Shown here in pieces: positions 42,381 to 51,755 of a DNA stretch of 64,000 nucleotides. Below the pieces are notes generated by a model, which was not told where the DNA came from, did no database searches, and worked only from the letters and a program-made list of their open reading frames with translations. Source of the DNA: Desulfofundulus australicus DSM 11792. Lineage in GTDB: Bacteria; Bacillota; Desulfotomaculia; Desulfotomaculales; Desulfovirgulaceae. The first letter of the stretch is position 1. Every line of letters begins with the position of its first letter. Position numbers and translations under genes: made by a program. The stretch is taken from positions 124,001 through 188,000 of the forward strand of contig NZ_FQUW01000004.1 in the NCBI RefSeq assembly GCF_900129285.1. Direction: 5' to 3'.

Positions 42381-45035
42381 TTACCGGGAGAATATTTCCC
42401 TGCCACCCGCACCCGCTTTTTCGCCGCCTGAAAGCTGGTGGCGGGCACGAAAAATATGAATGGCCTTCATTACTGTATCCAGTTTTTCGTAAAATATGGC
42501 TACCGTCTCACCGGTCCGGGCCATTAAAAGAGCCTGCAGCACCGCCTCACCTTCTGGCAGAACCACCCGGATCTTCCCGGGCGGCATACCCCCTTCCAGC
42601 GCTCCTCCCCGCAGCAGGGCTGCCACCTCTCCGGGCTGCCGGCCGCGCCGGTGGGCATCTTCCTTGATGAACAGGGCGGAAAAATTACTGCCGGCAATGC
42701 GACCCACTTCTTTTATCTGTTCATCCAGGCGGTCCCCGGGCACGCCAATGACGCCAATCAGCCGCCCCCTAAAGTGACGCAGCACATTAACCATACTGAG
42801 GTAGCCGGCGGCATTGTGGGCGTAATCAATCACCACCCGGATACCCTCTACATCCAGGATGTTCAACCGGCCGGGATTCTGTTCCAGGTTGCAGTGGAAG
42901 CTTTCCAGACCCGCCCGGATATGCTCCGGGGACACCCCCAGGCCCACGCAGGCTGCAGCTGCCGCCAGGGCATTCTGGATATTGTGCCGGGCAAGACCCT
43001 CCAGGGAGGACGGCAACCGGCGTACCGGCAGCAGGCGGCGCACCTGCTGCCCCCGGGCCACCACCAGCATCCTGTTTTTCACAAACACTGCCGTACCGCC
43101 GGCTCCCAGGTGGCGGCGCACGGCAATGTTATCGGGTACCAGGGAAAAGTATATAATTTTACCCCGGACCCGGCCGGCCATGGCCAGGACATGGGGATCG
43201 TCGGCGTTGAGTACCGCAAAACCGTTTTGACGTACGGTTTCCACCACCAGGGACTTCACATCGGCCAGGTCTTCCAGCGTCTCTATGCCGTCCTGCCCCA
43301 GGTGATCCCCGCTGACGTTGATGACCACCCCCACATCGCTGCCTTCGTAACCCAGGCCGGCCCGCAGGATACCACCCCGGGCCGTTTCCAGCACGGCCAC
43401 ATCGATTTCCGGCTCCGAGAGCACCAGCCTGGCACTGACCGGCCCCGTGGTATCGCCGGCCAGCACCCGCCGCCCGTTAATGTATATACCGTCGCTGGTA
43501 GCCATACCCACCACCAGGCCGGCCCGGGCCAGAATGGCCCCGATCATCCTGGTGGTGGTGGTCTTGCCGTTGGTCCCCGTCACCGCCACCACAGGAACGC
43601 GGCAGGGTGTACCGGGGGGGAAGAGCTCGTCCACAATGGCCCTCCCCACGTCCCGGGGCTGACCCTCCACCGGGTGGGTATGCATGCGCAGCCCCGGGGC
43701 AGCATTTACCTCGATAATAGCTCCTCCCTGCTCCTCCAGCGGGCGGGCAATATCCCCCGCCACCACATCAATGCCGGCTATATCCAGGCCGGTGAGGCGG
43801 GCCACCCGCACGGCCAGCCGGACGTTGGCCGGGTGCACCTGCTCCGTAACATCAACGGCAGCCCCACCGGTACTCAAGTTGGCATTGTCCCGCAGGAAAA
43901 CAACCTGCCCCTTCCCGGGTACATCCCGGGGTGTGAAGCCCTGGCGGGCAAGGCAGGCCAGGGATACCGCGTCCAGGCGGATCCTGGAAAGGGGCCGGCC
44001 GTGGCCGTCGCCACGCCGCGGGTCCCGGTTGAGCTCATCCACCAGCTGGCGGATGGTGCGCTTCCCGTCCCCCACCACCCGGGGGGGCAGGCGCAAGGAC
44101 GCAGCCACCAGGCGCTCCCCCACCACCAGCAGCCTGTACTGCCGGCCGGGAACCTGCTTTTCCACCAGCACCCGGCTGTCATAATAGCTGGCCAGTTCAT
44201 AAGCCCGGCGCACCGCTGCCTCTCCGGATACAAAGAGGCTGACCCCCTGACCGTGGTGCCCGCGCACGGGCTTGAGGACCACGGGCGGGCCCAGCTTTTC
44301 AGCCAGGGCTACAGCCTCCTCCGCAGAGCGGGCCACTGCCGACTCCGGAACGGGCACCCCGTGATCGGCCAGCAGCCGGTTGCATAACTGTTTATCCTGC
44401 ACCAGATCGACGGCGGTGCAGGAAGTGCGATCGGTAATGGTTGCGGCTATCCGCCTGGCGTAGCGGCCGTAACCCAGCTGGTAAAACCCTCCCCCCAGGG
44501 GTAAAACGGGTATCTTTCGCTCCCGGGCCGCCTCCAGGATGGCCCGGGTGCTGGGACCATACTCCTCTTCTGCGGCCAGCCGCACCCTTTCCACCAGTTC
44601 CGCCACTTCCACCGCCTTTTTCTCCAGCAGGGCCTGCACCAGTTCCACCGCCGCCCGGGCAGCAGCCAGCCCGCCGGGAGCGGATTTATATTCGAAAATC
44701 ACCTCATAAACCGTTTCCCCGGCCCCCTGCCGGGTTGTGCCGTAAAACACCTCCTGGCCGGCCAGCTTGCACAGCTCCAGGGCCACGTGTTCCACCACAT
44801 GGCCCAGGTAGGTGCCCTCTTTCAACCGCTCCACAAATCCCCCGGGGCGGCGGCGGGAGCAGTGGTGTTCCTCCAGGCCGGGCAGGAGGGTCAACAAGCG
44901 CCGGTTGAAATCCCCCAGCTCGCTGGTAGGCCGGCAACCGTCGGGGGCCAGATCCAGAATCATCTTCACCACCGGCCGGTAGCTGTAAATGTTGCTGCCG
45001 TAATAAGCCCGCAAATCCAGGATCTTCACTTTCAA
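42381..45035 (-). CDS. cphA: Cyanophycin synthetase
   Basis: An 884-residue CphA that builds the Asp-Arg polymer cyanophycin. The N-terminal domain (1-160) has 'GTYLGHVVEHVALELCKLAG'; an ATP-grasp domain (about 210-470) has 'PPVVLKPVRGHHGQGVSL' and 'AIIEVNAAPGLRMHTHP'; a Mur-ligase domain (about 480-880) has the P-loop 'VTGTNGKTTTTRMIG', 'ETARGGILRAGLGYEG' and 'VIDYAHNAAGY'. Outside cyanobacteria the polymer serves as nitrogen and carbon reserve. The cyanophycinase gene is 9 kb away (54154-55002), not adjacent as is usual. Confidence 0.95.
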   Translation of the reverse strand: MKVKILDLRAYYGSNIYSYRPVVKMILDLAPDGCRPTSELGDFNRRLLTLLPGLEEHHCSRRRPGGFVERLKEGTYLGHVVEHVALELCKLAGQEVFYGTTRQGAGETVYEVIFEYKSAPGGLAAARAAVELVQALLEKKAVEVAELVERVRLAAEEEYGPSTRAILEAARERKIPVLPLGGGFYQLGYGRYARRIAATITDRTSCTAVDLVQDKQLCNRLLADHGVPVPESAVARSAEEAVALAEKLGPPVVLKPVRGHHGQGVSLFVSGEAAVRRAYELASYYDSRVLVEKQVPGRQYRLLVVGERLVAASLRLPPRVVGDGKRTIRQLVDELNRDPRRGDGHGRPLSRIRLDAVSLACLARQGFTPRDVPGKGQVVFLRDNANLSTGGAAVDVTEQVHPANVRLAVRVARLTGLDIAGIDVVAGDIARPLEEQGGAIIEVNAAPGLRMHTHPVEGQPRDVGRAIVDELFPPGTPCRVPVVAVTGTNGKTTTTRMIGAILARAGLVVGMATSDGIYINGRRVLAGDTTGPVSARLVLSEPEIDVAVLETARGGILRAGLGYEGSDVGVVINVSGDHLGQDGIETLEDLADVKSLVVETVRQNGFAVLNADDPHVLAMAGRVRGKIIYFSLVPDNIAVRRHLGAGGTAVFVKNRMLVVARGQQVRRLLPVRRLPSSLEGLARHNIQNALAAAAACVGLGVSPEHIRAGLESFHCNLEQNPGRLNILDVEGIRVVIDYAHNAAGYLSMVNVLRHFRGRLIGVIGVPGDRLDEQIKEVGRIAGSNFSALFIKEDAHRRGRQPGEVAALLRGGALEGGMPPGKIRVVLPEGEAVLQALLMARTGETVAIFYEKLDTVMKAIHIFRARHQLSGGEKAGAGGREIFSR

Positions 45036-45094
45036 TTGCCCTCCGCAAATTAACTATATTACCATTATTGACCAGCATAATAAAAAAAATACCC

Positions 45095-45198
45095 ATGTTA
45101 GCGGAGGGTCCATTCAGATTCAGACCGGCCAGCTTTATTAACTGTCTGGCACTGCGGTAGTTGTTCAGATCTCCCACTTCGAAAACTATGGTAGCCAC
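45095..45198 (-). pseudogene. Remnant of an IS110-type transposase
   Basis: Translation gives 'FEVGDLNNYRSARQLIKLAGLNL', the pattern of the IS110/IS116 transposase C-terminal region, and then turns into unrelated sequence that runs into cphA. Only about 35 codons survive, and no terminal repeats were found. It is a relic of an old insertion upstream of cphA. Confidence 0.55.
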
Positions 45199-45210
45199 TT
45201 GCAGTATTGC

Positions 45211-45774
45211 TTAAAAAATACATTCCACTTTTATCACTAATCCCGGGATCACACGGGATTGAACCTCCCCCTGCTGCTCCACTTCCTGGTCCAGGGCATA
45301 TTTACCGCCCTTCAGGCAAAAAACCTGAACCGATTTACTATGGGGATCAACGATCCAGTATTCCCTGACACCGCTCTTTTCGTAAACCTTATACTTGGTT
45401 CGCAGGTCGTAATAACCGGTACCGGGGGAAAGGATCTCCACCACCAGATCCGGGGCGCCATTAATCCGCTTCTCTTCGATAATGGACAGCCTTTCGTTGG
45501 AAATATAAATTATGTCCGGCTGGTAGGTTTCCGTTTCTTCCAGATAGACGTCGACGGGAGCGTCTAAAACAATGCCCAGTCCCTTTTCCAGGACATAACC
45601 CGCCATTTTTAATTCCAGTTTCATGGACACCATCTGGTGGTATGGTGTGGGCGAGGGTGTCATGACCAGTTCCCCCCCAATCAGTTGATAGGGTGAACCT
45701 TCCGGAAGGCGGCAGTAGTCTTCGTAGGTATACCTTTGCCGGCCGGCCGCCAGCTCACCCGGGACGACGTTCAT
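45211..45774 (-). CDS. Uma2-family (DUF820) putative endonuclease
   Basis: A 187-residue protein of the PD-(D/E)XK-like DUF820 family: 'YTYEDYCRLPEGSPYQLIGGELVM' at the N-terminus, 'YQPDIIYIS' and 'GAPDLVVEILSPGTGYYDLRTKYKVYEKSGVREYWIVDP' in the core, containing the conserved Asp, Glu-x-Leu and Lys of the nuclease fold. ATG at 45774 follows GGAGGTGCG. These proteins are numerous in cyanobacteria and thermophiles and their role is unproven; it is a single gene here. Confidence 0.85.
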   Translation of the reverse strand: MNVVPGELAAGRQRYTYEDYCRLPEGSPYQLIGGELVMTPSPTPYHQMVSMKLELKMAGYVLEKGLGIVLDAPVDVYLEETETYQPDIIYISNERLSIIEEKRINGAPDLVVEILSPGTGYYDLRTKYKVYEKSGVREYWIVDPHSKSVQVFCLKGGKYALDQEVEQQGEVQSRVIPGLVIKVECIF

Positions 45775-45977
45775 TTTTCGCACCTCCATTCTCCGGTACT
45801 GGTTCTGGCATTGTCTTAATCCGCGGTTTTTTCATTATTTTACCTGAACACAGCAGTTTTGCGCAAACCCTCTAAGCCTGCCTGGCTGCAAAAATAAACA
45901 AATTAAAGTATTCCTGGACAGCAGCGTAATTATTGCCGGCCTGGCGTCGAGAACCGGCGGTTCGCCCGGCATTCAGA

Positions 45978-46663
45978 TCAAACCAAATCTCTGAAGGCCT
46001 CTCTCAATAGTCTTTTGGTGTAAACATGTTCCGGGTTTTCGAATATTTCGAAGGATACACCCCTCTCCACTATTTCACCTCGATACATAACATAAACTTT
46101 ATCGGCAATTTTACGGGCCAGATGCAAATCGTGGGTAATATAAAGCATGGCAAATCCATGCCTGTTCTGGAGCGCTTTCAGCTCCCTTAAAAGATTGGCC
46201 TGGGTGGAAGGGTCCAGCATCGAGGTCACTTCGTCGGCAATCAACAGCTTCGGCTTTGTCACCAGGGCGCGGGCGATGGCCAGACGCTGTCGCTGTCCTC
46301 CACTTAAGGCGTAACAGTAACGATTTAAAAATTCCGGGGAGACGGGCAACTGTACCTTCTGCAAAGCCTTAATTGCTTCTTCTTCCCTTTCTTCTTTACT
46401 GCCCCACTTAATTATGTCCAGCGGTTCTCTAACCACTTCCAGAACCTTCATGCGGCCCGCTGCCTCATTCCCCCTGATAACTGGTGCGGGTAATAGTGCC
46501 GCCACTCCGGCTCAAGGCCTGCCATTTCCAATAATTTTACAACCTTTTGGTCAATCTCCATGGGGGATAAGTTATATAATGAGCCCGCAAAGGCTCCCCT
46601 ATTTGTTCTCCAATGCTGAGTACGGGATTAAGCACTTCCAGGGAGTTTTGAAACACCATGGCA
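45978..46663 (-). pseudogene. Fused remnants of two peptide/nickel ABC ATPases (DppD-like and DppF-like)
   Basis: From 46660 leftwards the sequence codes for 'MVFQNSLEVLNPVLSIGEQI', then after a frame change 'LEMAGLEPEWRHYYPHQLSGG', i.e. the Q-loop to signature part of a DppD-type ATPase. It then joins 'VLEVVREPLDIIKW' and a DppF-type segment with 'YALSGGQRQRLAIARALV', Walker B 'LLIADEVTSMLDPS' and a normal C-terminus. Neither part has a Walker A. Two ATPase genes have collapsed into one another by deletion. Non-functional. Confidence 0.85.
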
Positions 46664-47640
46664 CTGCCGGGAACAGCAGCACCGCGGGCCACTTTTTCAA
46701 TCAATTCTTTGGCATCAATGGCGTAAGCGATGGCCTGCCTGAGTTCTTTATGCCGCAAAACCGGGTAATCGCCCATGTTAAATAGCAAACGATATCCCCA
46801 GAAGCCCGGATTTTCACTATTTTGTACTGCGGGTCATTTTGAAAACGGGGCAATACGTCGGGAGTAACACCTGCCAGATCGATTTCCCCTTTTTCAAAGG
46901 CCAAAATTTCTTCACTAACCGGCACAAACTCAATAACCTTGACTCTCTGCCGGGGCCCCCAGAAATCCTCGAAAGCCTCAAAGCGGTAAGTGCCATGTTC
47001 CTTGTTATAGCCCGTCAGGCGGTAGGGGCCGGTCCCGATGACCGCTTCCGGCTTTGTAAACTCCTTCGGGTTATCAACGTTTTCCCAGATGTGTTTGGGA
47101 ATGATGCGTGTCAAGCCCAGGTTATAAAGCATAGCTGCATTCGGTTCCGAAACGGTAATCAAAACCTGGCGATCTCCCACCACTTCCACTTTTTCAATAT
47201 CCTTACTGCCGATATATGACGACACCATGGGATGTTTACTTGCATATTCAAAAGTGAATTTAACATCCTCGGCAGTCAAAGGCTTCCCATCTTGCCATTT
47301 AACGCCGTCTCGAATGGTAAACAGGTACTGTTTACCACCTTCTTTAATTTCATATTTTTTCAGCCAGCCAGGGGATGAGCCCCTTTTCATCCCGCTCCAA
47401 AAGGCCGTCAAAAATCAGGCACATCTTAAAAATCCCCGGCCCTCTGGGATAATGGGCATAAGGACTCGGGTAACCCCAATCTCCCCCGGCCAGCCTGATA
47501 ACATCTACCTGCTGCTGTTCCCCACCCTTCGCTACGCCAGGTTTCCGGTCATCCCTGGCTTGATCTGTCCCACAACCAAACAGAAGAAGGCTTAATGATA
47601 TAACCAGCAGTAATACAATTAAAAAGCACTTTCTGGGCAT
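46664..47640 (-). pseudogene. Decayed peptide/nickel-type substrate-binding protein gene
   Basis: It begins normally at ATG 47640 behind CTGGAGGTG with a lipoprotein signal ('LLLFGC') and 'LAGGDWGYPSPYAHYPRGPG'. The frame shifts near 47365 ('GLIPWLA' to 'KKYEIKEGGKQYLFTIRDG') and again near 46800 ('IRASGD' to 'YRLLFNMGDYPVLRHKELRQ'), and after 'RGAAVPGSA' the gene breaks off into an ATPase fragment. The missing 150-200 residues and the two permease genes are lost. In intact form it belongs to the DppA/NikA family; the cargo could have been peptide or a nickel chelate. Confidence 0.85.
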
Positions 47641-47680
47641 TGTGCCACCTCCAGTTCTAAATAAATCCCAGGGTCTTAAC

Positions 47681-48565
47681 TCATGTAAAAATTTCATCGA
47701 CCCGCCACAGCATCATACCGGTGCAGAAGGTGGTTTCCTGGCGAAAAACGCCGTTTTCGGCATGCTCTTTTACATAATGTTCGATTGTCCGCCTGAGTTC
47801 GGGAGTGATATCCATATAGCTCCAGAAAAATCTTGCCAAATTCTCCACTGCTTTTCCCACCGGTTCCTCATCTACCCGGTTAATGGTAAAAAAGTTGAGC
47901 TTAGGCCGGTAACCCATGGCATAGAGCAAACCAAAAGGATAAATTATATCTCCCGGATTATCGCCTATGTCTTCACCAAAGAACCGTCGCCAGAGGTCGC
48001 GGTGCGCCTTTTCCCAACGTTGGCCGGAAAAAGCACTCAAGTAGCAAAACTTCCTTGACGCGGCAAGCATTTTTTGCAGTGTTTCCGGGTCCCGCACCCC
48101 GGGTGTCATCGAGGCAAACACCAGATCAAACCGGCCGGCCAGTCCGTCTTTTTCCACCTCCACTTCCTGCCAGGTTCGCTGAATAATGGTAATGTTTTCT
48201 ACCTGCCCGGCCCTTGCCCTGTCTTTCAATATTTTTACCATCCCGGCGGCAGGTTCAAGGGCGGTTACCTGCTCGCACAACCGGGCCACAGGGATGGCAT
48301 AGTTACCCGGCCCGGCTCCTATGTCGAGCACTTTGACCTCAGGACCAAGCGCTCCTTCCCGTTCCAGCATATCCAGCACCATTTTTCGCCTGACCTGGCC
48401 CCTGCCATTGCTGGTACGCCGGGCAAACCAGCTGGCGCGCCGGCTCCAATTTTCTACCATCTCTTTCTCGCTACGGCAACGCCGCCGTGTTAACGGCGAG
48501 TTTTCCCGGGCATCCTGCCAGAGCTTCACCCAAAACTCGCGATCACCCACTGGAAATAACTGCAA
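47681..48565 (-). CDS. Class I SAM-dependent methyltransferase
   Basis: A 294-residue methyltransferase. Motif I 'VLDIGAGPGNYAIPVARL' near residue 78, 'VTALEPAAGMVKIL' (acidic ribose contact) and motif IV region 'FDLVFASMTPGVRD' near 145. The C-terminal half, with 'GDIIYPFGLLYAMGYRPKLNFF', looks like a substrate lid found in methyltransferases encoded with Fe-type ABC transporters in anaerobes. It lies 62 bases after the transporter ATPase gene and is probably the last intact gene of that operon. TTG at 48565 follows AGGTGA. Substrate unknown; modification of a metal-binding small molecule or corrinoid is conceivable. Confidence 0.85.
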   Translation of the reverse strand: MQLFPVGDREFWVKLWQDARENSPLTRRRCRSEKEMVENWSRRASWFARRTSNGRGQVRRKMVLDMLEREGALGPEVKVLDIGAGPGNYAIPVARLCEQVTALEPAAGMVKILKDRARAGQVENITIIQRTWQEVEVEKDGLAGRFDLVFASMTPGVRDPETLQKMLAASRKFCYLSAFSGQRWEKAHRDLWRRFFGEDIGDNPGDIIYPFGLLYAMGYRPKLNFFTINRVDEEPVGKAVENLARFFWSYMDITPELRRTIEHYVKEHAENGVFRQETTFCTGMMLWRVDEIFT

Positions 48566-48626
48566 AAAATCACCTACTTTCCTAATTCAGCTACCTCAAA
48601 AAAACCATGAAGACTACCCCGGGCTG

Positions 48627-49379
48627 TTACAACGGTACGACCACAGGTATGCTGGCCAGCCTTTCCACCGCCACCGGAACGCCGTAGACGCCGGCAATGT
48701 TTTCCGGAGTCATGATTTCCATCCCCCCGCAGGCAAAGACGGTCCTGTTCTTCAGGAGCAGGAATTTATCCGCAAACCGCAGGGCCAGGTTGAGGTCGTG
48801 CATTACCACCACCGCTGCTATATTCTGCTCCCTGGCCGCTTTCTTTACCGTTTTCAAAACCTCGAATTGATTCTTCAGATCCAGGTTGCTGGTGGGTTCG
48901 TCCAGCAGGAGGACCCGGGGTTCCTGGGCCAGGGCCCTGGCGATGACCACCTTCTGCAGCTCTCCCCCGCTCAACTCGTCCAGGTAGCGCAGGGAAAATT
49001 CCTCCAGTCCGAGAACGGCCAGCACTTTCCGCACAATTTCCAGATCCCTTGCCGTGGCCCCCCATTTGATATGGGGCTTCCTGCCCAGCAGCACGGCATC
49101 GAAGACTGTAAACCGGGTGCTCTCGTATCTTTGCGCCACGTATCCCAGGCGCCGGGCTACCTCCCGGGAGCTGAGCGCAAACAGGTCTTCTTTTTCAATG
49201 AGAATTGTCCCCGTTTGCGGCTTTAAAATTCTGTTCAGGCACTTGAGCAGGGTGGACTTACCGGCGCCGTTGTTGCCCAGGATAGAAAAAAATTCTCCCC
49301 TGTTGACTTCAAATTTGATATCCTTTAACACGGGCCGGCTGCTGTAACTGAATTCCACTCCGTCTACCGACAGGATCAT
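48627..49379 (-). CDS. FecE/BtuD-type ABC transporter ATPase
   Basis: A 250-residue ATPase of the siderophore/haem/B12 class: Walker A 'ILGNNGAGKSTLLKCLNR' near residue 34, signature 'ELSGGELQKVVIARAL' near 138, Walker B 'VLLLDEPTSNLDLKNQ' near 158 and H-loop 'VMHDLNLAL'. Its start overlaps the permease stop by four bases (ATGA), so the two are translationally coupled. It drives uptake of a metal chelate or corrinoid. Confidence 0.93.
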   Translation of the reverse strand: MILSVDGVEFSYSSRPVLKDIKFEVNRGEFFSILGNNGAGKSTLLKCLNRILKPQTGTILIEKEDLFALSSREVARRLGYVAQRYESTRFTVFDAVLLGRKPHIKWGATARDLEIVRKVLAVLGLEEFSLRYLDELSGGELQKVVIARALAQEPRVLLLDEPTSNLDLKNQFEVLKTVKKAAREQNIAAVVVMHDLNLALRFADKFLLLKNRTVFACGGMEIMTPENIAGVYGVPVAVERLASIPVVVPL

Positions 49380-50434
49380 CTTTTGCCGTACCCCCTGGAG
49401 AGAAGGTATAGGAACAGGGGGGCACCCATAAAGGAGGTAATCGCCCCCACCGGCAAAACAACCGGGGAAATAATGGTTCTGGCCAGGGTATCGGAAGCAA
49501 GCAGCAAAAGCCCTCCCATTACGCTGGCAGCCGGGATTAAAAAACGGTGGTCGCCGCCCAGCACCCTTCTCATCATGTGCGGGCCGACCAGGCCGATGAA
49601 GCCGATGATGCCCAGAAACGATACAGTTACCGCCGTGACCAGGGAGGCCACGAACATCCCGGCCAGCCGCACCTTCTCCACATCAACACCCAGCCCTTTG
49701 GCCGTCTCCTCCCCGCCGTCCAGAGCGTTGTAATTCCACCGGTTGGCCATAAAGTAGAGCAGCGCGGCGCCGGTTACTACAACCATGATTTCCAGATCCC
49801 GCCAGGAAGCCCGGCCGATGTCGCCGAAGGTCCAGAAAACAATCGAAGCCACCTGCACGTCGCTGGCAAAAAACTGCAGGATAATGGTGGCGGCTGAAAA
49901 AAGGGAGCCCAGGGCCACCCCCGCCAGGACCATCGCTTCGGGAGTGACCCCCCTGACCTGGGCCAGGAAGAGGACCACCAGGGTCGTCGCCATCGCCCCC
50001 ACAAAGGCGGCAATGTTGACCAGGTAGGGGTTGTTGATGATGACTGCATCAGCGCTGGTGCTGTGGGTGCTCCCCGCCCCCAGGGCAATGATGGCCACGG
50101 CGGCGCCAAAGGCCGAGCCCTGCGAAATGCCCAGGGTGAAAGGGGACGCCAGGGGGTTGCGCAAGAGGTTCTGCATCACGCAGCCGGCCACAGAAAGGCC
50201 GACTCCGGCAACAATTGCCGCCACCACGCGGGGCAGCCGGATGTTCCAGATAATGATATTTAAACGTCCCTCCGCTTTGCCCAGCAGGGTCAGCAGCACC
50301 TGGGCCGGCGAAAGCTCCGCCGACCCGGCGTTGATGGCGTAGATACCCAGCAGGGCGGTTGCAAGGACAAGCAGGCAAATGATGAAAACTTTTCTCTGGG
50401 TATACTTAAGGTAACTTTCCGGGATGTTTTCCAT
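49376..50434 (-). CDS. FecCD/BtuC-type ABC transporter permease
   Basis: A permease of about 352 residues with around ten membrane segments. '[40 protein letters not shown]' near residue 65 and '[30 protein letters not shown]' near 280 are the FecCD landmarks. ATG at 50434 is preferred (AGGTAG just upstream); an ATG at 50461 is possible. Together with the ATPase and the binding protein it makes a complete importer. Confidence 0.92.
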   Translation of the reverse strand: [352 protein letters not shown]

Positions 50435-50539
50435 CGCTACCTGCCGCATATTTTTTATCACCCACGAAAATAGAGGTTTACCATTATTTACTCGGGCTGG
50501 AATTGTCCGGCTCGCTCGAACACAGGAACTCCCCGGGTA

Positions 50540-51661
50540 TTACGGACCGGCAAGATCCAGCTTTTTAAATCCACCGTAATCTTTCGCCATCTGTTCATAT
50601 ACAGGTTTGCCCAAAAGAAACTGGTAAATCTCATCGGCCTTTTGGGCCGGGTCGATATCTTTAAATTGTTCGGGGTAAATCACTTTTCCGGCGTAGTAGG
50701 CGTCGGCAATGGCGGTGCCGATGTTCGTGGTGTAGTAATTATAAGGAATCTGGCCGTAAACCCGGCCTGTTTTGACCGCCTTCAGGGACTGGTAAAACTG
50801 CGGGTTCTTCTTGTAGTCTTCCCGCACGAGGTTTAAGCCGCCTTCATCGATAAAGATAATATCGGGGTCCCATTCCAGGAGCTTTTCCTTGTCGATCATG
50901 ACACTTCCCGTTTTACCCGTTTCATCAACCACATTCCGGGCATTGACAGCTACAAAGGGTGGATATTTGGCCTGGGTGCTCTCGATGCCGTGCACTCCCT
51001 TCATGCCCAGGGCGCCCACGTAGACCCCGGGTTTTTTGTCTTCAGGAATGTCCTTCGTCCTCTCATGCAAATCCTGCTGGCATTTTTTCAGGTAATCAAC
51101 TACTTCCCGGGCCCTTTCCTCACTGCCGGTAATTTTGCCAACCAGCTCAAGGGACTTATAAACGTCCTCGTCAAAGGTGGCCAGCCTGCCGTAGCTTAAA
51201 ACCACCACCGGAATCCCGGTCTTAGCCTGGAGCTCATCGGCCTTGGCCTTATCCACCAGGTAAGCGACAAAAATTACGTCCGGCTTGACGCTGACAATCT
51301 TTTCCGCATCCGGGGTGGAATCGGGCCCTCCCTGGCCAATGGTGGGCAAGTCCTTTAATTCGGGATGGGCCAGGATATACGGCCGGCCGGTGGGCTGCTG
51401 TTTTTCCAGGTTTTCCACACCCACCACCTTATCCGCGCCGTTGACATAGCAAACCAGCCGCAATGCGCCGGGGCCGATGGCCACCACCTTGTTTGCCGGA
51501 ACGGGAACTTCCACCTGCCGGCCGGCCAGGTCGGTGACAACGGCTTTCTGCGGCGCAGACGTATCCTGCCCGGCTGTTTTGGCACCGCACCCACCCAGGA
51601 CAACCAGGGTAACCAGCAGTACAATGAGCAGGAACCCCACCTTCAGCACTTTTGTCCGCAT
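50540..51661 (-). CDS. FecB/BtuF-type substrate-binding lipoprotein
   Basis: A 373-residue type III binding protein with a lipoprotein signal (lipobox 'VLGGC', Cys near 25). '[28 protein letters not shown]' is the usual opening; the hinge helix and '[35 protein letters not shown]' in the C-terminal lobe resemble receptors found with methyltransferase and CooC-like genes in methanogens and clostridia. His and Tyr residues in '[10 protein letters not shown]' and 'PYNYYTT' could contact a metal complex. The ligand (ferric chelate, corrinoid, nickel or molybdate chelate) cannot be decided from sequence. Confidence 0.88.
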   Translation of the reverse strand: MRTKVLKVGFLLIVLLVTLVVLGGCGAKTAGQDTSAPQKAVVTDLAGRQVEVPVPANKVVAIGPGALRLVCYVNGADKVVGVENLEKQQPTGRPYILAHPELKDLPTIGQGGPDSTPDAEKIVSVKPDVIFVAYLVDKAKADELQAKTGIPVVVLSYGRLATFDEDVYKSLELVGKITGSEERAREVVDYLKKCQQDLHERTKDIPEDKKPGVYVGALGMKGVHGIESTQAKYPPFVAVNARNVVDETGKTGSVMIDKEKLLEWDPDIIFIDEGGLNLVREDYKKNPQFYQSLKAVKTGRVYGQIPYNYYTTNIGTAIADAYYAGKVIYPEQFKDIDPAQKADEIYQFLLGKPVYEQMAKDYGGFKKLDLAGP

Positions 51662-51755
51662 TCCTTTCCCCTCCCCTTATTTCATGCAAGTTAAATGATT
51701 TCAAGGATCGGCAGTCACCATTTTGTAACCAAGCCGGGACAATGTTTTAAGAATC

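Noticed and set aside
42651-44387. 578-codon open frame on the plus strand
   Set aside because: It lies wholly antisense to cphA, has His/Pro/Gly-rich shadow composition and no domain.
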